Source: an uncultured Butyrivibrio sp. (lineage in GTDB: Bacteria > Bacillota > Clostridia > Lachnospirales > Lachnospiraceae). From it: a stretch of DNA of 64,000 nucleotides. A model generated the notes under the pieces. That model was not told the DNA's origin. It worked only from the letters and a program-made list of their open reading frames with translations, and ran no database searches. The stretch spans positions 1 to 64,000 of the forward strand of contig NZ_CAMVPU010000013.1 in the NCBI RefSeq assembly GCF_947169445.1. The letters are read 5' to 3'. Positions 44,780-52,943 of this stretch are shown in pieces. The translations under genes and the position numbers were made by a program. Numbering within the stretch: position 1 is the stretch's first letter; each line of letters starts with the position of its first letter.

Positions 44780-45928
44780 TTATGATAGTATCGACTTAAC
44801 CATGGAAATCACCTGTTCCAGTTCACTATTGGTAAGATTGGTACTACATGGCAATGTAATTATCCTCTGCCAAAGATGCTCCGAAACATCAACTTTACTT
44901 CTTGGGCAATCCAAATAGGGCTTCTGCAAATGAACCGGTTTCCAGAATGGACGGACTTCAATATCTGCTTTTTTCATAGTTTGACAAAAGGCCTTTACGT
45001 CATCTATTGTTTTCCCTTCCGATAGCACTATTCCAGAAAACCAGCAGGAGGCCCCATCTGTTGTTCGGAAAAAAGAGATTTTTCCTTCCTCCTCCATGTC
45101 CTTAAGCTTTTCTTCATAGTACGAGCGTACCTTACGCTTTATATGTACAAACTCTTCAAGTCTTTCCATCTGGGCCACTCCAACAGCGGCCTGAATATTC
45201 GTCATACGGTAGTTGAAACCCACCTCATCAAAATCATAATCAGGATATACCCGAGCTGTTGTAGTCAGATGCCTAACGTGCTGCAAAAGCTCTTTATTGC
45301 ATCCCACAACGGCACCTCCGCCGCCGCAGGTTACGGTCTTATTACCGTTAAAAGACAAAACACTTAAATCAGCCAGCTTTCCAAAATCACAGCCTCCATA
45401 CGTTGCCCCAATGGCACAGGCTGCATCGACAATAAGTGGTAGTCCGTACTCATCTGCAATTTCTCTGAAAGCCCCCATATCCGGAATATTCCCAAGCGTA
45501 TATACCGGCATTATTGCAGCAACTCTCTTGCCTGTACTTTTCTCGTATAGTTCCCCATCCCTTTTCTCACAACGTTCTTTAATCTCATATTTTACGAGCT
45601 TCGGATCAAGACACCAGTCTTCCTTGCTTATATCCATCAGCCATGAATCTGCTCCACAGTGTCTCACTGCATTTGCAGTCGCTATAAAGGTAAATGTCGG
45701 AATAATGACCAGATCTCCATAATCCACACCCACAACCGTAAGTGCTGCATGAATTCCGGTGGTACCTGAACTGGTAGCTACAGCGTCAACACTCCCAGTT
45801 GCCTCAGCAACCATGCTCTCGAACCTTGTAACATACTCACCAACTGATGAAACATATGTCGTATCTATACAATTATCAAGATATTTCTTTTCATTTCCCT
45901 TCAGATTCGGCATCGCCAATGGAATCAT
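44780..45928 (-). CDS. legC: LegC-type sugar aminotransferase (DegT/DnrJ family)
   Basis: A 382-residue PLP enzyme of the DegT/DnrJ/EryC1 family: TSSGTTGIHAALTVVG, FTFIATANAVRHCGA, DAACAIGATYGG, and the PLP lysine in SFNGNKTVTCGGGGAVVG. LegC-type enzymes aminate UDP- or GDP-4-keto-6-deoxy sugars in legionaminic acid synthesis. The dehydratase that makes its substrate (LegB) is not in the window. GAGG lies eight bases before the ATG. It ends the cassette, convergent with Maf. Confidence 0.85.
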   Translation of the reverse strand: MIPLAMPNLKGNEKKYLDNCIDTTYVSSVGEYVTRFESMVAEATGSVDAVATSSGTTGIHAALTVVGVDYGDLVIIPTFTFIATANAVRHCGADSWLMDISKEDWCLDPKLVKYEIKERCEKRDGELYEKSTGKRVAAIMPVYTLGNIPDMGAFREIADEYGLPLIVDAACAIGATYGGCDFGKLADLSVLSFNGNKTVTCGGGGAVVGCNKELLQHVRHLTTTARVYPDYDFDEVGFNYRMTNIQAAVGVAQMERLEEFVHIKRKVRSYYEEKLKDMEEEGKISFFRTTDGASCWFSGIVLSEGKTIDDVKAFCQTMKKADIEVRPFWKPVHLQKPYLDCPRSKVDVSEHLWQRIITLPCSTNLTNSELEQVISMVKSILS

Positions 45929-45955
45929 TTAAACATCCTCACATTTTTTGCTATA

Positions 45956-46654
45956 TTACTTATTCCAAAAATCTTTCTGAGACATGATCACTTCAGCCAG
46001 TTTAAAATCCATTTCGGTATCTATATCTATACTTCTCTCCTGAGGCATCACATATGCAAAAGATCCTTTCCTGTAGAGGAAATGGTCCTTTTCATATTTT
46101 GAAATATCAACTATATAAATTGCCCCATTTAGGCGATAGAATTTCCCGGCATTCTGTCTGCTTACTATCGATTCTTCATTTACAAAATCTATAAATTCAC
46201 CATTATCCGGAAGATGCCCGCACCACAATGGTGAATGCTCAGCTTCGCATACAGATACAACTGCAAAAGAAGCTTTTTCTTCATATAGCCGATAAGCATT
46301 CACAATGTCATCCTCTGTTCTAAGCGGTGAGGTAGGCTGTAACAGGCAGAATGTATCAAACTCTCTTCCAAGCCTTCTATACCCTCCAAGCACTTCATCT
46401 ATCATATCCCAAGAGGATGCCTCATCTCCTGATGTCAACCCGCTTCGCAGAAAGGGAACGCTTGCCCCATACTTTTGGGCTAAATCTGCATACTCTACGG
46501 AATCTGTTGAAACCATAACTTCATCGAAACATCCTGATGCAAGTGCAGCTCCTATGCTGTATGAAATTAATGGTTTGCCGCAAAGCTCCCTAATATTTTT
46601 ATCAATAATCCCTTTAGAGCCGCTTCTGGCAGGTATTATCGCTATATTCTTCAT
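45956..46654 (-). CDS. CMP-nonulosonate cytidylyltransferase (NeuA/LegF type)
   Basis: A 232-residue protein opening MKNIAIIPARSGSKGI, the nucleotide-binding loop of acylneuraminate cytidylyltransferases, followed by DKNIRELCGKPLISYSI, LLQPTSPLRTEDDI and the DIDTEMDFKLAE metal motif near the C-terminus. It activates the nonulosonic acid to its CMP form for transfer by Maf. The ATG follows a stop of the previous gene by three bases with only a weak ribosome site, so coupling is likely. Confidence 0.9.
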   Translation of the reverse strand: MKNIAIIPARSGSKGIIDKNIRELCGKPLISYSIGAALASGCFDEVMVSTDSVEYADLAQKYGASVPFLRSGLTSGDEASSWDMIDEVLGGYRRLGREFDTFCLLQPTSPLRTEDDIVNAYRLYEEKASFAVVSVCEAEHSPLWCGHLPDNGEFIDFVNEESIVSRQNAGKFYRLNGAIYIVDISKYEKDHFLYRKGSFAYVMPQERSIDIDTEMDFKLAEVIMSQKDFWNK

Positions 46655-46657
46655 CTA

Positions 46658-47812
46658 TCAGCCAAGATCATAGAATTTCTTCTTAAGATCTATCCTCCCA
46701 TTTGCAACAGTCTCTACTATCTTTTCTGCAATCCGTGCTGCAGCATCGCCCGTTCCATAAGGTGATAAAACTTTTTCACAAACAATTTTGTGTTCATCAC
46801 TCATAGCAGTTTTAATCGCATCAACAATACTCTTACAATCAGTTCTACAATTGATCACACTATCAGATTTAAGTCTTCCCTTTTGCCTGTCACCAATATT
46901 TACAGTCGGTACATGCAGCGCGGGAGCTTCTATAATTCCGCTAGAGGAATTGCCCAGCACAAACTCCGCATACTTCATAAGTGATATATATTTTTTTGCT
47001 CCAAGAGAAGTATAAACATTCAAGTTAGATATTTCTGGCTCTGCTTCATCCAAAAGCTGATTTATTCTGCCACCGCCCTGGTCAGCGTTTGCCTTAGTTA
47101 CAATAAACTCAATTTCAGGGAAAGCACGTATCGCGCCAAGAAACCGGGCAATAAGCTCATCCACTTTTTCATCCCCCAGCGTAACTGGATGATATGTACA
47201 AAGAGCATATCTGCATTCATCCAATCCGATTTCCTTCAGTGCCTCCTTTTTACTATCGCATGGAAGCGTAAGAATATTATCTATACTAGTAGAGCCATAA
47301 TTAAATACATGCTCCGGATCCTCCCCTAGTTGTATAACACGTTTTCTGCTCTCCTCATTAGATACAAAATGAAGATAACTCATTTTAGTTATGGAATGTC
47401 TAATCCACTCATCCATAGCTCCCTCTGTGGTATCTCCACCGCACAAATGAAAAATAGGTGTTCTTGTATTACAAGCCGCTATCGCAATAGATAGTATTTC
47501 GTATCTATCTCCCAGAAGAACCACTGCTTCATAGTTTTCTTTGTAAAAAAGCCTGGCAAAACGCTTTATTGTTTCTGCCTGATTATCAGATATATCTATG
47601 GAAGAAGACGATTCTACAGGTATTTCTATCCTATGATCTATTCTCTCTGAAATCTCATCTACAGTCATCCCATAGAGCTTGCTAAGGTGAGTTCCTGTAA
47701 CAACCAGATCTATCCCCAGATCATCATTCTCTTTTTTTCGTAGTTTACTTATTAGAGGAGAAAGCAGACCATATTCAGCTCTTGTAGAAGTTACAACCGC
47801 AATCTTTTTCAT
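46658..47812 (-). CDS. neuC: Hydrolysing UDP-GlcNAc-type 2-epimerase (NeuC/LegG)
   Basis: A 384-residue GT-B-fold enzyme: VVTSTRAEYGLLSPLI, VTGTHLS, CGGDTTEGAMDEWIRHSIT, ALCTYHPVTL, and VLGNSSSGIIEAPA near the C-terminus. It epimerises and hydrolyses a UDP-linked (di)acetamido sugar to give the free sugar for the synthase. The ATG overlaps the NeuB stop (ATGA), and 1-4 base spacings are maintained through the cassette. Confidence 0.9.
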   Translation of the reverse strand: MKKIAVVTSTRAEYGLLSPLISKLRKKENDDLGIDLVVTGTHLSKLYGMTVDEISERIDHRIEIPVESSSSIDISDNQAETIKRFARLFYKENYEAVVLLGDRYEILSIAIAACNTRTPIFHLCGGDTTEGAMDEWIRHSITKMSYLHFVSNEESRKRVIQLGEDPEHVFNYGSTSIDNILTLPCDSKKEALKEIGLDECRYALCTYHPVTLGDEKVDELIARFLGAIRAFPEIEFIVTKANADQGGGRINQLLDEAEPEISNLNVYTSLGAKKYISLMKYAEFVLGNSSSGIIEAPALHVPTVNIGDRQKGRLKSDSVINCRTDCKSIVDAIKTAMSDEHKIVCEKVLSPYGTGDAAARIAEKIVETVANGRIDLKKKFYDLG

Positions 47813-48801
47813 ACTTCTATAGACTCATCCTCATCAAAATCTCTAATAGCTCTTGTTCCAATAACTTCATTCCATCTCATGGGGCTTATTCCTGTCCCTG
47901 GCCGTTTTGTAGTTAGATTTCTTTCATCTAGAACTTCTCCGGCTTTTATATTTCTTTTGGCGACAATACTCTTCCTCGCAGCTTTAATATTCTTCACCTC
48001 AGAATTAGAAGGCTCCTTAATGCCATTTCCCATGGCTTTTTCAATGTTTCTTATACTCGTGACCATAGCCGCAAGTTCATCCGGTTCTAAACTAGCCTTA
48101 TGGTCAGGCCCTTCCATGTTTCTGTCCAATGTAAAATGTTTTTCAATAACAGTTGCCCCAAGTGCGACCGCAGCAATAGGTACCTCAATTCCGTTAGTAT
48201 GATCGGAATAACCCACTTCCACCTTAAATGCTTCATTCATGGTCTTCATCACCTTTAAGTTCACGTCCTCGTAGGGCGTCGGATACTCAGTATTACAGTG
48301 AAGAAGCTTTATATCATTGGCGCCGTTATCTCTTAAAACGCTTATGGCATCCTCAATTTCCTTCATATTACACATTCCGGTGGACATAACAACAGGCTTC
48401 CCAGTCCTTGCTATAGCTACAAGATATGGATAATTAGTAATTTCACCTGACGGGATCTTCCAAAATGGCATATCTATAGAATTCAAAAAAGCAATACTAT
48501 CAAGATCAAAAGGAGTCGACAAAAATGTAATACCTACTTTGCCACAGTACTCCTTAAGCCCTAAGAATTCATCATAGGAGAGTTCCAGTTTTCTGAGCAT
48601 ATCACTTTGGGATCCATCACCCGTAATTTTTCTTTGATATTCGGCCTTTTTAGCATTATCGGAAACCAGATTTTTAGTTTTAAACGTCTGAAACTTTATG
48701 CAATCAGCCCCCGCAGTCTTTGCGGCATCTACTAGCCTGCAAGCAAGTTCATAGCTACCATTATGATTCACTCCTGCTTCAGCAATTATATAAACTCCCA
48801 T
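47809..48801 (-). CDS. neuB: Nonulosonate (sialic/legionaminic acid) synthase NeuB/LegI
   Basis: A 330-residue synthase with the NeuB TIM barrel (IIAEAGVNHNGSYELACRLV, KIPSGEITNYPYLV, VGYSDHTNGIEVPIAAVALG, VIEKHFTLD) and the C-terminal SAF antifreeze-like domain (about 270-330). It condenses a six-carbon amino sugar with phosphoenolpyruvate. The presence of LegC-, PtmE- and NeuC-type partners points to legionaminic acid rather than sialic or pseudaminic acid, but LegI and NeuB cannot be separated by eye. The ATG follows the NeuD stop directly (TAAATG). Confidence 0.93.
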   Translation of the reverse strand: MGVYIIAEAGVNHNGSYELACRLVDAAKTAGADCIKFQTFKTKNLVSDNAKKAEYQRKITGDGSQSDMLRKLELSYDEFLGLKEYCGKVGITFLSTPFDLDSIAFLNSIDMPFWKIPSGEITNYPYLVAIARTGKPVVMSTGMCNMKEIEDAISVLRDNGANDIKLLHCNTEYPTPYEDVNLKVMKTMNEAFKVEVGYSDHTNGIEVPIAAVALGATVIEKHFTLDRNMEGPDHKASLEPDELAAMVTSIRNIEKAMGNGIKEPSNSEVKNIKAARKSIVAKRNIKAGEVLDERNLTTKRPGTGISPMRWNEVIGTRAIRDFDEDESIEV

Positions 48802-49437
48802 TTATTCCACCACCCTGCATGGATTTCCATATGCAGTAACATTATCTGGAATATCCTTTACTACCACACTGCCAATTCCTATAACAGAATCAGAGCCTAT
48901 TGAAATGCTCTGCCTGACAACTGTTCCCGCTCCAACATGAGTATTTGCCCCAACATATACCTGCCCACACAATGTAACAGCTGTACTCACATGACAAAGC
49001 TCTTCAATACAGCAGTCATGCTCTATTATTGCACCGGTGTTTATAATTGCACTGTCGCCAATCCTTGTTCCCGAGCCTATTATCACTCCTTTTCCTATAT
49101 AGGTCCCTTTTCCGATTTGCACATCTCTTGCAACTATAGCAGAAGAATCCATGATAACAGGCATATTAAAAGGCATTTCTTTCAACATATTATAAAGCCT
49201 TTGCCTTACCGCAGTAGAGCCGATGCTCCCAACAGTGATAAAGACATCTGTCCATCCCTCGTTAAACAATCTCGGAAGATCATCATCTGTCCCTACAATC
49301 GGAATATCAAATACAGGCTCGGAATCATCATTTACGACAATCCCGATTTTCTCATATTCCTCGCTATTTCTAATACTGTCAGAAACAGATTTACAATGTC
49401 CACCGCTTCCCAATAATAACAGACTTTTGGAACTCAT
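48802..49437 (-). CDS. NeuD/PglD-type sugar O/N-acetyltransferase (LegH)
   Basis: A 211-residue protein with an N-terminal PglD-like Rossmann module (LLLLGSGGHCKSVSDSI) and a C-terminal left-handed beta-helix of hexapeptide repeats (VQIGKGTYIGKGVIIGSGTR, AIIEHDCCIEELCHV with the catalytic histidine, VGANTHVGAGTVV). This matches sugar acetyltransferases of sialic/legionaminic acid clusters (NeuD, LegH). GGAG lies 11 bases before the ATG, and its stop abuts the NeuB start. Confidence 0.88.
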   Translation of the reverse strand: MSSKSLLLLGSGGHCKSVSDSIRNSEEYEKIGIVVNDDSEPVFDIPIVGTDDDLPRLFNEGWTDVFITVGSIGSTAVRQRLYNMLKEMPFNMPVIMDSSAIVARDVQIGKGTYIGKGVIIGSGTRIGDSAIINTGAIIEHDCCIEELCHVSTAVTLCGQVYVGANTHVGAGTVVRQSISIGSDSVIGIGSVVVKDIPDNVTAYGNPCRVVE

Positions 49438-49442
49438 ATAAC

Positions 49443-50495
49443 CTATTCTCCATAAAGCTTTTTTCTCATCTTTTCAAGTTCATCAAACTGCCCCATATCC
49501 ATCCAGTTATTCTCCGATACCGGATACACCGCAACTTTCCTTCCTTTTTGGCGCTGTCTTTCAATGACTTCAGGGAAACCAATTGCTTCCCCTTCCTTCA
49601 TATCTTCCAGAACTATTGGCTCAACAATATATATTCCGGTATTTGTCAAAAAAGACATAAGCGGCTTTTCCTTCATGGATTCGTAGACTCCACCTTCACC
49701 CATCTCCACTACGCCATAGGGAATACTTATATTCTTATACACACATATCATTGTAATTGCATTGTTACCCTTTTTATGAAACTCCAGCATCGGCTTATAA
49801 TTGGCGGTAAGAAGTGCATCACAATTTGCAAAGAAAAAGGTAGAATCAAGTTTTCCTTTTAGAAGGCTCAGTCCCCCTCCTGTTCCAAGTGGTTCTTCCT
49901 CATCATGCCAGGTAATGTCATATTTTCTCTCGTTCTCAGCAAAATACGTTTTTATGAGCTCTTTTTTATAATTCACAATTATATGAAAAGCGTTGCAACT
50001 ATAGGACTGATACTCCTGCATGATAAGCTCTATGATTGGAAGTTCTCCCACAGGTATCAGAGGTTTTGGCAGTACCTTTGTAAATGGATCAAGCCTGGTT
50101 CCTCTTCCACCAGCATTTATCACCACAGGAACGTTTAAGCGTTCGCGCTGTTTCTTATCCCCTTCACCATCTCCTGTATAGATGTCCTTTAATATTCCCT
50201 TGGTATCAATAATTGGAATGGCAATCCAGTTTCGTTTATGGTAGAGCTTTTTGGCCTCAGTAAGATTTGAGGCATGCTTAGGGCTGTGATTTGCTGCCTT
50301 ATCAGCATCATCTTCAAGCTTTCCACCCGCCAATAGCCAGCGTCTTATATCACCATCCGTAATACATGCAGACAGACTGCCATTATCGTTTAGCAAAAAT
50401 AGAATGCCATGAGCATTTGCATCTATTTTCTGCATTGCCTGATTGATTGATATTGTCTCATTTTCGGTATACTTTTGAAGTTCCTCAGTATTCAT
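49443..50495 (-). CDS. CBS-domain sugar nucleotidyltransferase (PtmE/LegX type)
   Basis: About 350 residues. A pair of CBS-like repeats (residues 5-105, ISINQAMQKIDANAHGILFL and IAIPIIDTKGILKD) precedes an NTP-transferase domain (NAGGRGTRLDPFTKVLPKPL, ANCDALLTA). This architecture is that of PtmE/LegX, a GlcN-1-P guanylyltransferase that starts the GDP-linked legionaminic acid route in Campylobacter. The start is taken at the ATG at 50495, one base after the preceding gene's stop; an ATG eight codons upstream would overlap that gene by 23 bases and lacks a site. Confidence 0.85.
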   Translation of the reverse strand: MNTEELQKYTENETISINQAMQKIDANAHGILFLLNDNGSLSACITDGDIRRWLLAGGKLEDDADKAANHSPKHASNLTEAKKLYHKRNWIAIPIIDTKGILKDIYTGDGEGDKKQRERLNVPVVINAGGRGTRLDPFTKVLPKPLIPVGELPIIELIMQEYQSYSCNAFHIIVNYKKELIKTYFAENERKYDITWHDEEEPLGTGGGLSLLKGKLDSTFFFANCDALLTANYKPMLEFHKKGNNAITMICVYKNISIPYGVVEMGEGGVYESMKEKPLMSFLTNTGIYIVEPIVLEDMKEGEAIGFPEVIERQRQKGRKVAVYPVSENNWMDMGQFDELEKMRKKLYGE

Positions 50496-50496
50496 C

Positions 50497-51672
50497 TTAT
50501 ATACCCGCTCTCTTATCAAAGACTATTTCCATCATCTTTCTGATTCTGTCACGATATCTAAAATCCCGCTTTACCTTCTCCAGACCTGCAGCAGCTATTC
50601 GCATTCTTTCTTCCTCATGTTCCAAATAGTAGCCTGCAAGTTCAACCGCTTCATCAATATTGTGAAACAGCACAACTTCTTTTTTATCCTCAAGCCACTC
50701 CATAAGTTCAGGCTGTGCGTTGGATAAAAGAAAGCCACCGCAGCCAAGTATGTCCAACGCCCGAAGTGGGATAGCACTCTGTGCAGCTCTAAGACTCCAA
50801 TTCAAATTAATCTTGCTTGATTTAAAAAGAGCTGGCATTTCCTCGTTATAGTCAAGCGGGCCATGTATATGAACATTCTTAAGAATATCTTTCTCCCTTT
50901 CACCCGCCTCATAAGTATAAAGATGCGTATCGTATCTTCTACCCATAACTTCCAGAATGCTAATCCTGTCCAGATAAGTAACATATTCAGAAACAGCATA
51001 GGATAACTGAAGCTTATTTATAGAAAGGTCATAGCCGTTTTTCCTATATTCCTGATTGATACTATCAATTATTGACTCCGTTATGAGATCATCAACAATA
51101 TATCTGTCCGTTATACCACTCTGAGTTACCACAAGTTTATTGAGATACTGCGCCAGCTCACCCTTTAATCCTGCTGTTATCACATTAAGTTGGGACTTAT
51201 ATAGTTTTCCCATGAACGATATATCATTCTCATATTTTTTTGAAGGTACTATTTTTTCATATTTCCCAGTATTTACTCCAAGCGGCATATGAAAAAAGCG
51301 TGTATATCCCATTTTGAGATATTTCTGAACTTCAAGCCTGTCAAACAGAAACATGAAATTGGTATCGTACTCCATTTGACTACACGGAACCACATTCATA
51401 GGAGTATCATAAGTCCATGCTAAATATTTAATATTCTTGTTATGGCAAACCGTAGCAATTACCGGATAGAAGTTCGTCGAAAAGATAAGATCATACCTAA
51501 TCTTGGTAAGCTCTGTCTCCAGCAACTCTGCAAACTCGTCATTGATATACACATCCTTTCCCTTAAAAAGATATGTAAGTTCATTAACATTCTCTTTTCC
51601 ATACATTTCAGTAAGAGCTTCCATTATGTCTTTATGAATATAAGAATATGGATTTATGACAAGTATTCTCAA
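50497..51672 (-). CDS. CgeB family glycosyltransferase
   Basis: A 391-residue CgeB-type GT-B transferase: LIFSTNFYPVIATVCHNKNI, YLAWTYDTPMNV, SFMGKLYKSQ, SSKINLNWSLRAAQSAIPLR and LDILGCGGFLLSNAQ. It starts at a TTG (51672) seven bases after AGAGG; no ATG is available nearby. It is followed at once by the PtmE-like gene, and so is probably the first gene of the nonulosonate transcript or continuous with the upstream transferases. Confidence 0.85.
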   Translation of the reverse strand: MRILVINPYSYIHKDIMEALTEMYGKENVNELTYLFKGKDVYINDEFAELLETELTKIRYDLIFSTNFYPVIATVCHNKNIKYLAWTYDTPMNVVPCSQMEYDTNFMFLFDRLEVQKYLKMGYTRFFHMPLGVNTGKYEKIVPSKKYENDISFMGKLYKSQLNVITAGLKGELAQYLNKLVVTQSGITDRYIVDDLITESIIDSINQEYRKNGYDLSINKLQLSYAVSEYVTYLDRISILEVMGRRYDTHLYTYEAGEREKDILKNVHIHGPLDYNEEMPALFKSSKINLNWSLRAAQSAIPLRALDILGCGGFLLSNAQPELMEWLEDKKEVVLFHNIDEAVELAGYYLEHEEERMRIAAAGLEKVKRDFRYRDRIRKMMEIVFDKRAGI

Positions 51673-51730
51673 TTATTATCCTCTTCTAAGCATTCCATTT
51701 CTCTATCAACCATATAACCAGCATAAATTT

Positions 51731-52879
51731 TTACAATTCATCAATGATTTCTAAAAGTCTTCTGGCGCAATTATCCCAAGAAAATGATTGCAGTACCTTT
51801 TCTCTTCCCCTATTGGCCACTTCTTCATTTGAGAGGTATTTTCTTATCCGCTCAGGTATTCGTTCAATCTCTTTTAAAGAAAACAGAACAATTTCCTCCC
51901 CGTCAGTAAAATTCTCCCGCAGTGCAGGCGTTTGATCCGACAAAGCTATGCTCCCTGCCATCATTGAATCAAGGACTCGTTCCGTTATACTGTCCTTATG
52001 CCAGGTCATTACATTCAGACTCATTTTTGAAGAATTGTATATTTCAGAAATTTTATCAGAAGTTACTTCCGGGTGTATTCTCAGATTGCTGTTATTTGCA
52101 AAAGTAGCTTCTTTCCAACTATCTCCAAATACATCTATAGTTATTCCGCTGTCCACAATGCGTTCTATAATTTTTTGCCGAAAATAACGCGCTACTCCTC
52201 TGCTAGCAAGCCTGTGAACTTTTGAAAATTCCTGAGCAAATTGATCATCTGTAAGATGAGCGCCAAGTTTTTCAAGAACTATTTCAAAAGCTTCCTCAGC
52301 AGTATAATCCGGTTCATTCATCAAGAATTTCAGATAACTATCCATTATAATTCTTGTAGTTTCATCAGTCTTATTGAAAGTATTCTCAACTTCTCCGGGC
52401 CAATAAGTTCCCACAAATGATAGGTCGTACTTTCTTTCTGAAAAAGGCATTACATCATCTATATGTTTTCCGCCGGGAGGAAGATAAAAAGCTTGTAGCT
52501 GCTTATAATATCTATTAATATACTTCACATATGACCTGTCCTGTGTAAGAATATAGTAATCTTTAGGAACCTTCTGAACGTATCTGTAATAAAAGGCAGG
52601 ATGATCAGTCCAATAATTAAACTTAGGGCCATAGAAATGATCAAAAACAAAGTCTCCATTTGGGAGAACCATATAAAAGATATTTTCCATAAATGCTATA
52701 ACAGCTTTGTAATGCTTATCAATATACGGCTCAACTTCATCTTCCTTTGGATCTAGATATATAACATTCTCTCCTGCTGCCATCAAGGCATTCCTTAACT
52801 GCTGACTATACTCCGTCATTATCCCATAGCATAACGATTCATCACCTTTAAAAAGCAGTATCGGAAGCTTATTATCCAT
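51731..52879 (-). CDS. CgeB-like glycosyltransferase
   Basis: A 382-residue GT-B protein related to but more distant from the other CgeB paralogs: ILLFKGDESLCYGIMTEYSQ, LSFVGTYWPGEVENTF, YNSSKMSLNVMTWHKDSITERV, and DSMMAGSIALSDQT at the nucleotide-sugar end. The N-terminal half has an extended helical insertion (about 190-235). AGAGG lies 11 bases before the ATG. The role is probably transfer of a sugar onto the flagellar or surface glycan. Confidence 0.78.
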   Translation of the reverse strand: MDNKLPILLFKGDESLCYGIMTEYSQQLRNALMAAGENVIYLDPKEDEVEPYIDKHYKAVIAFMENIFYMVLPNGDFVFDHFYGPKFNYWTDHPAFYYRYVQKVPKDYYILTQDRSYVKYINRYYKQLQAFYLPPGGKHIDDVMPFSERKYDLSFVGTYWPGEVENTFNKTDETTRIIMDSYLKFLMNEPDYTAEEAFEIVLEKLGAHLTDDQFAQEFSKVHRLASRGVARYFRQKIIERIVDSGITIDVFGDSWKEATFANNSNLRIHPEVTSDKISEIYNSSKMSLNVMTWHKDSITERVLDSMMAGSIALSDQTPALRENFTDGEEIVLFSLKEIERIPERIRKYLSNEEVANRGREKVLQSFSWDNCARRLLEIIDEL

Positions 52880-52943
52880 ATATGATATAACCTCTATTCA
52901 TCCTATCAATCCTCCTGCTATCACACAGAAAGCAAACTTATAC

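Noticed and set aside
44780..50495. Pseudaminic acid pathway
   Set aside because: A hydrolysing NeuC-type 2-epimerase and PtmE-like enzyme fit legionaminic acid; the PseB/PseG set is not present.
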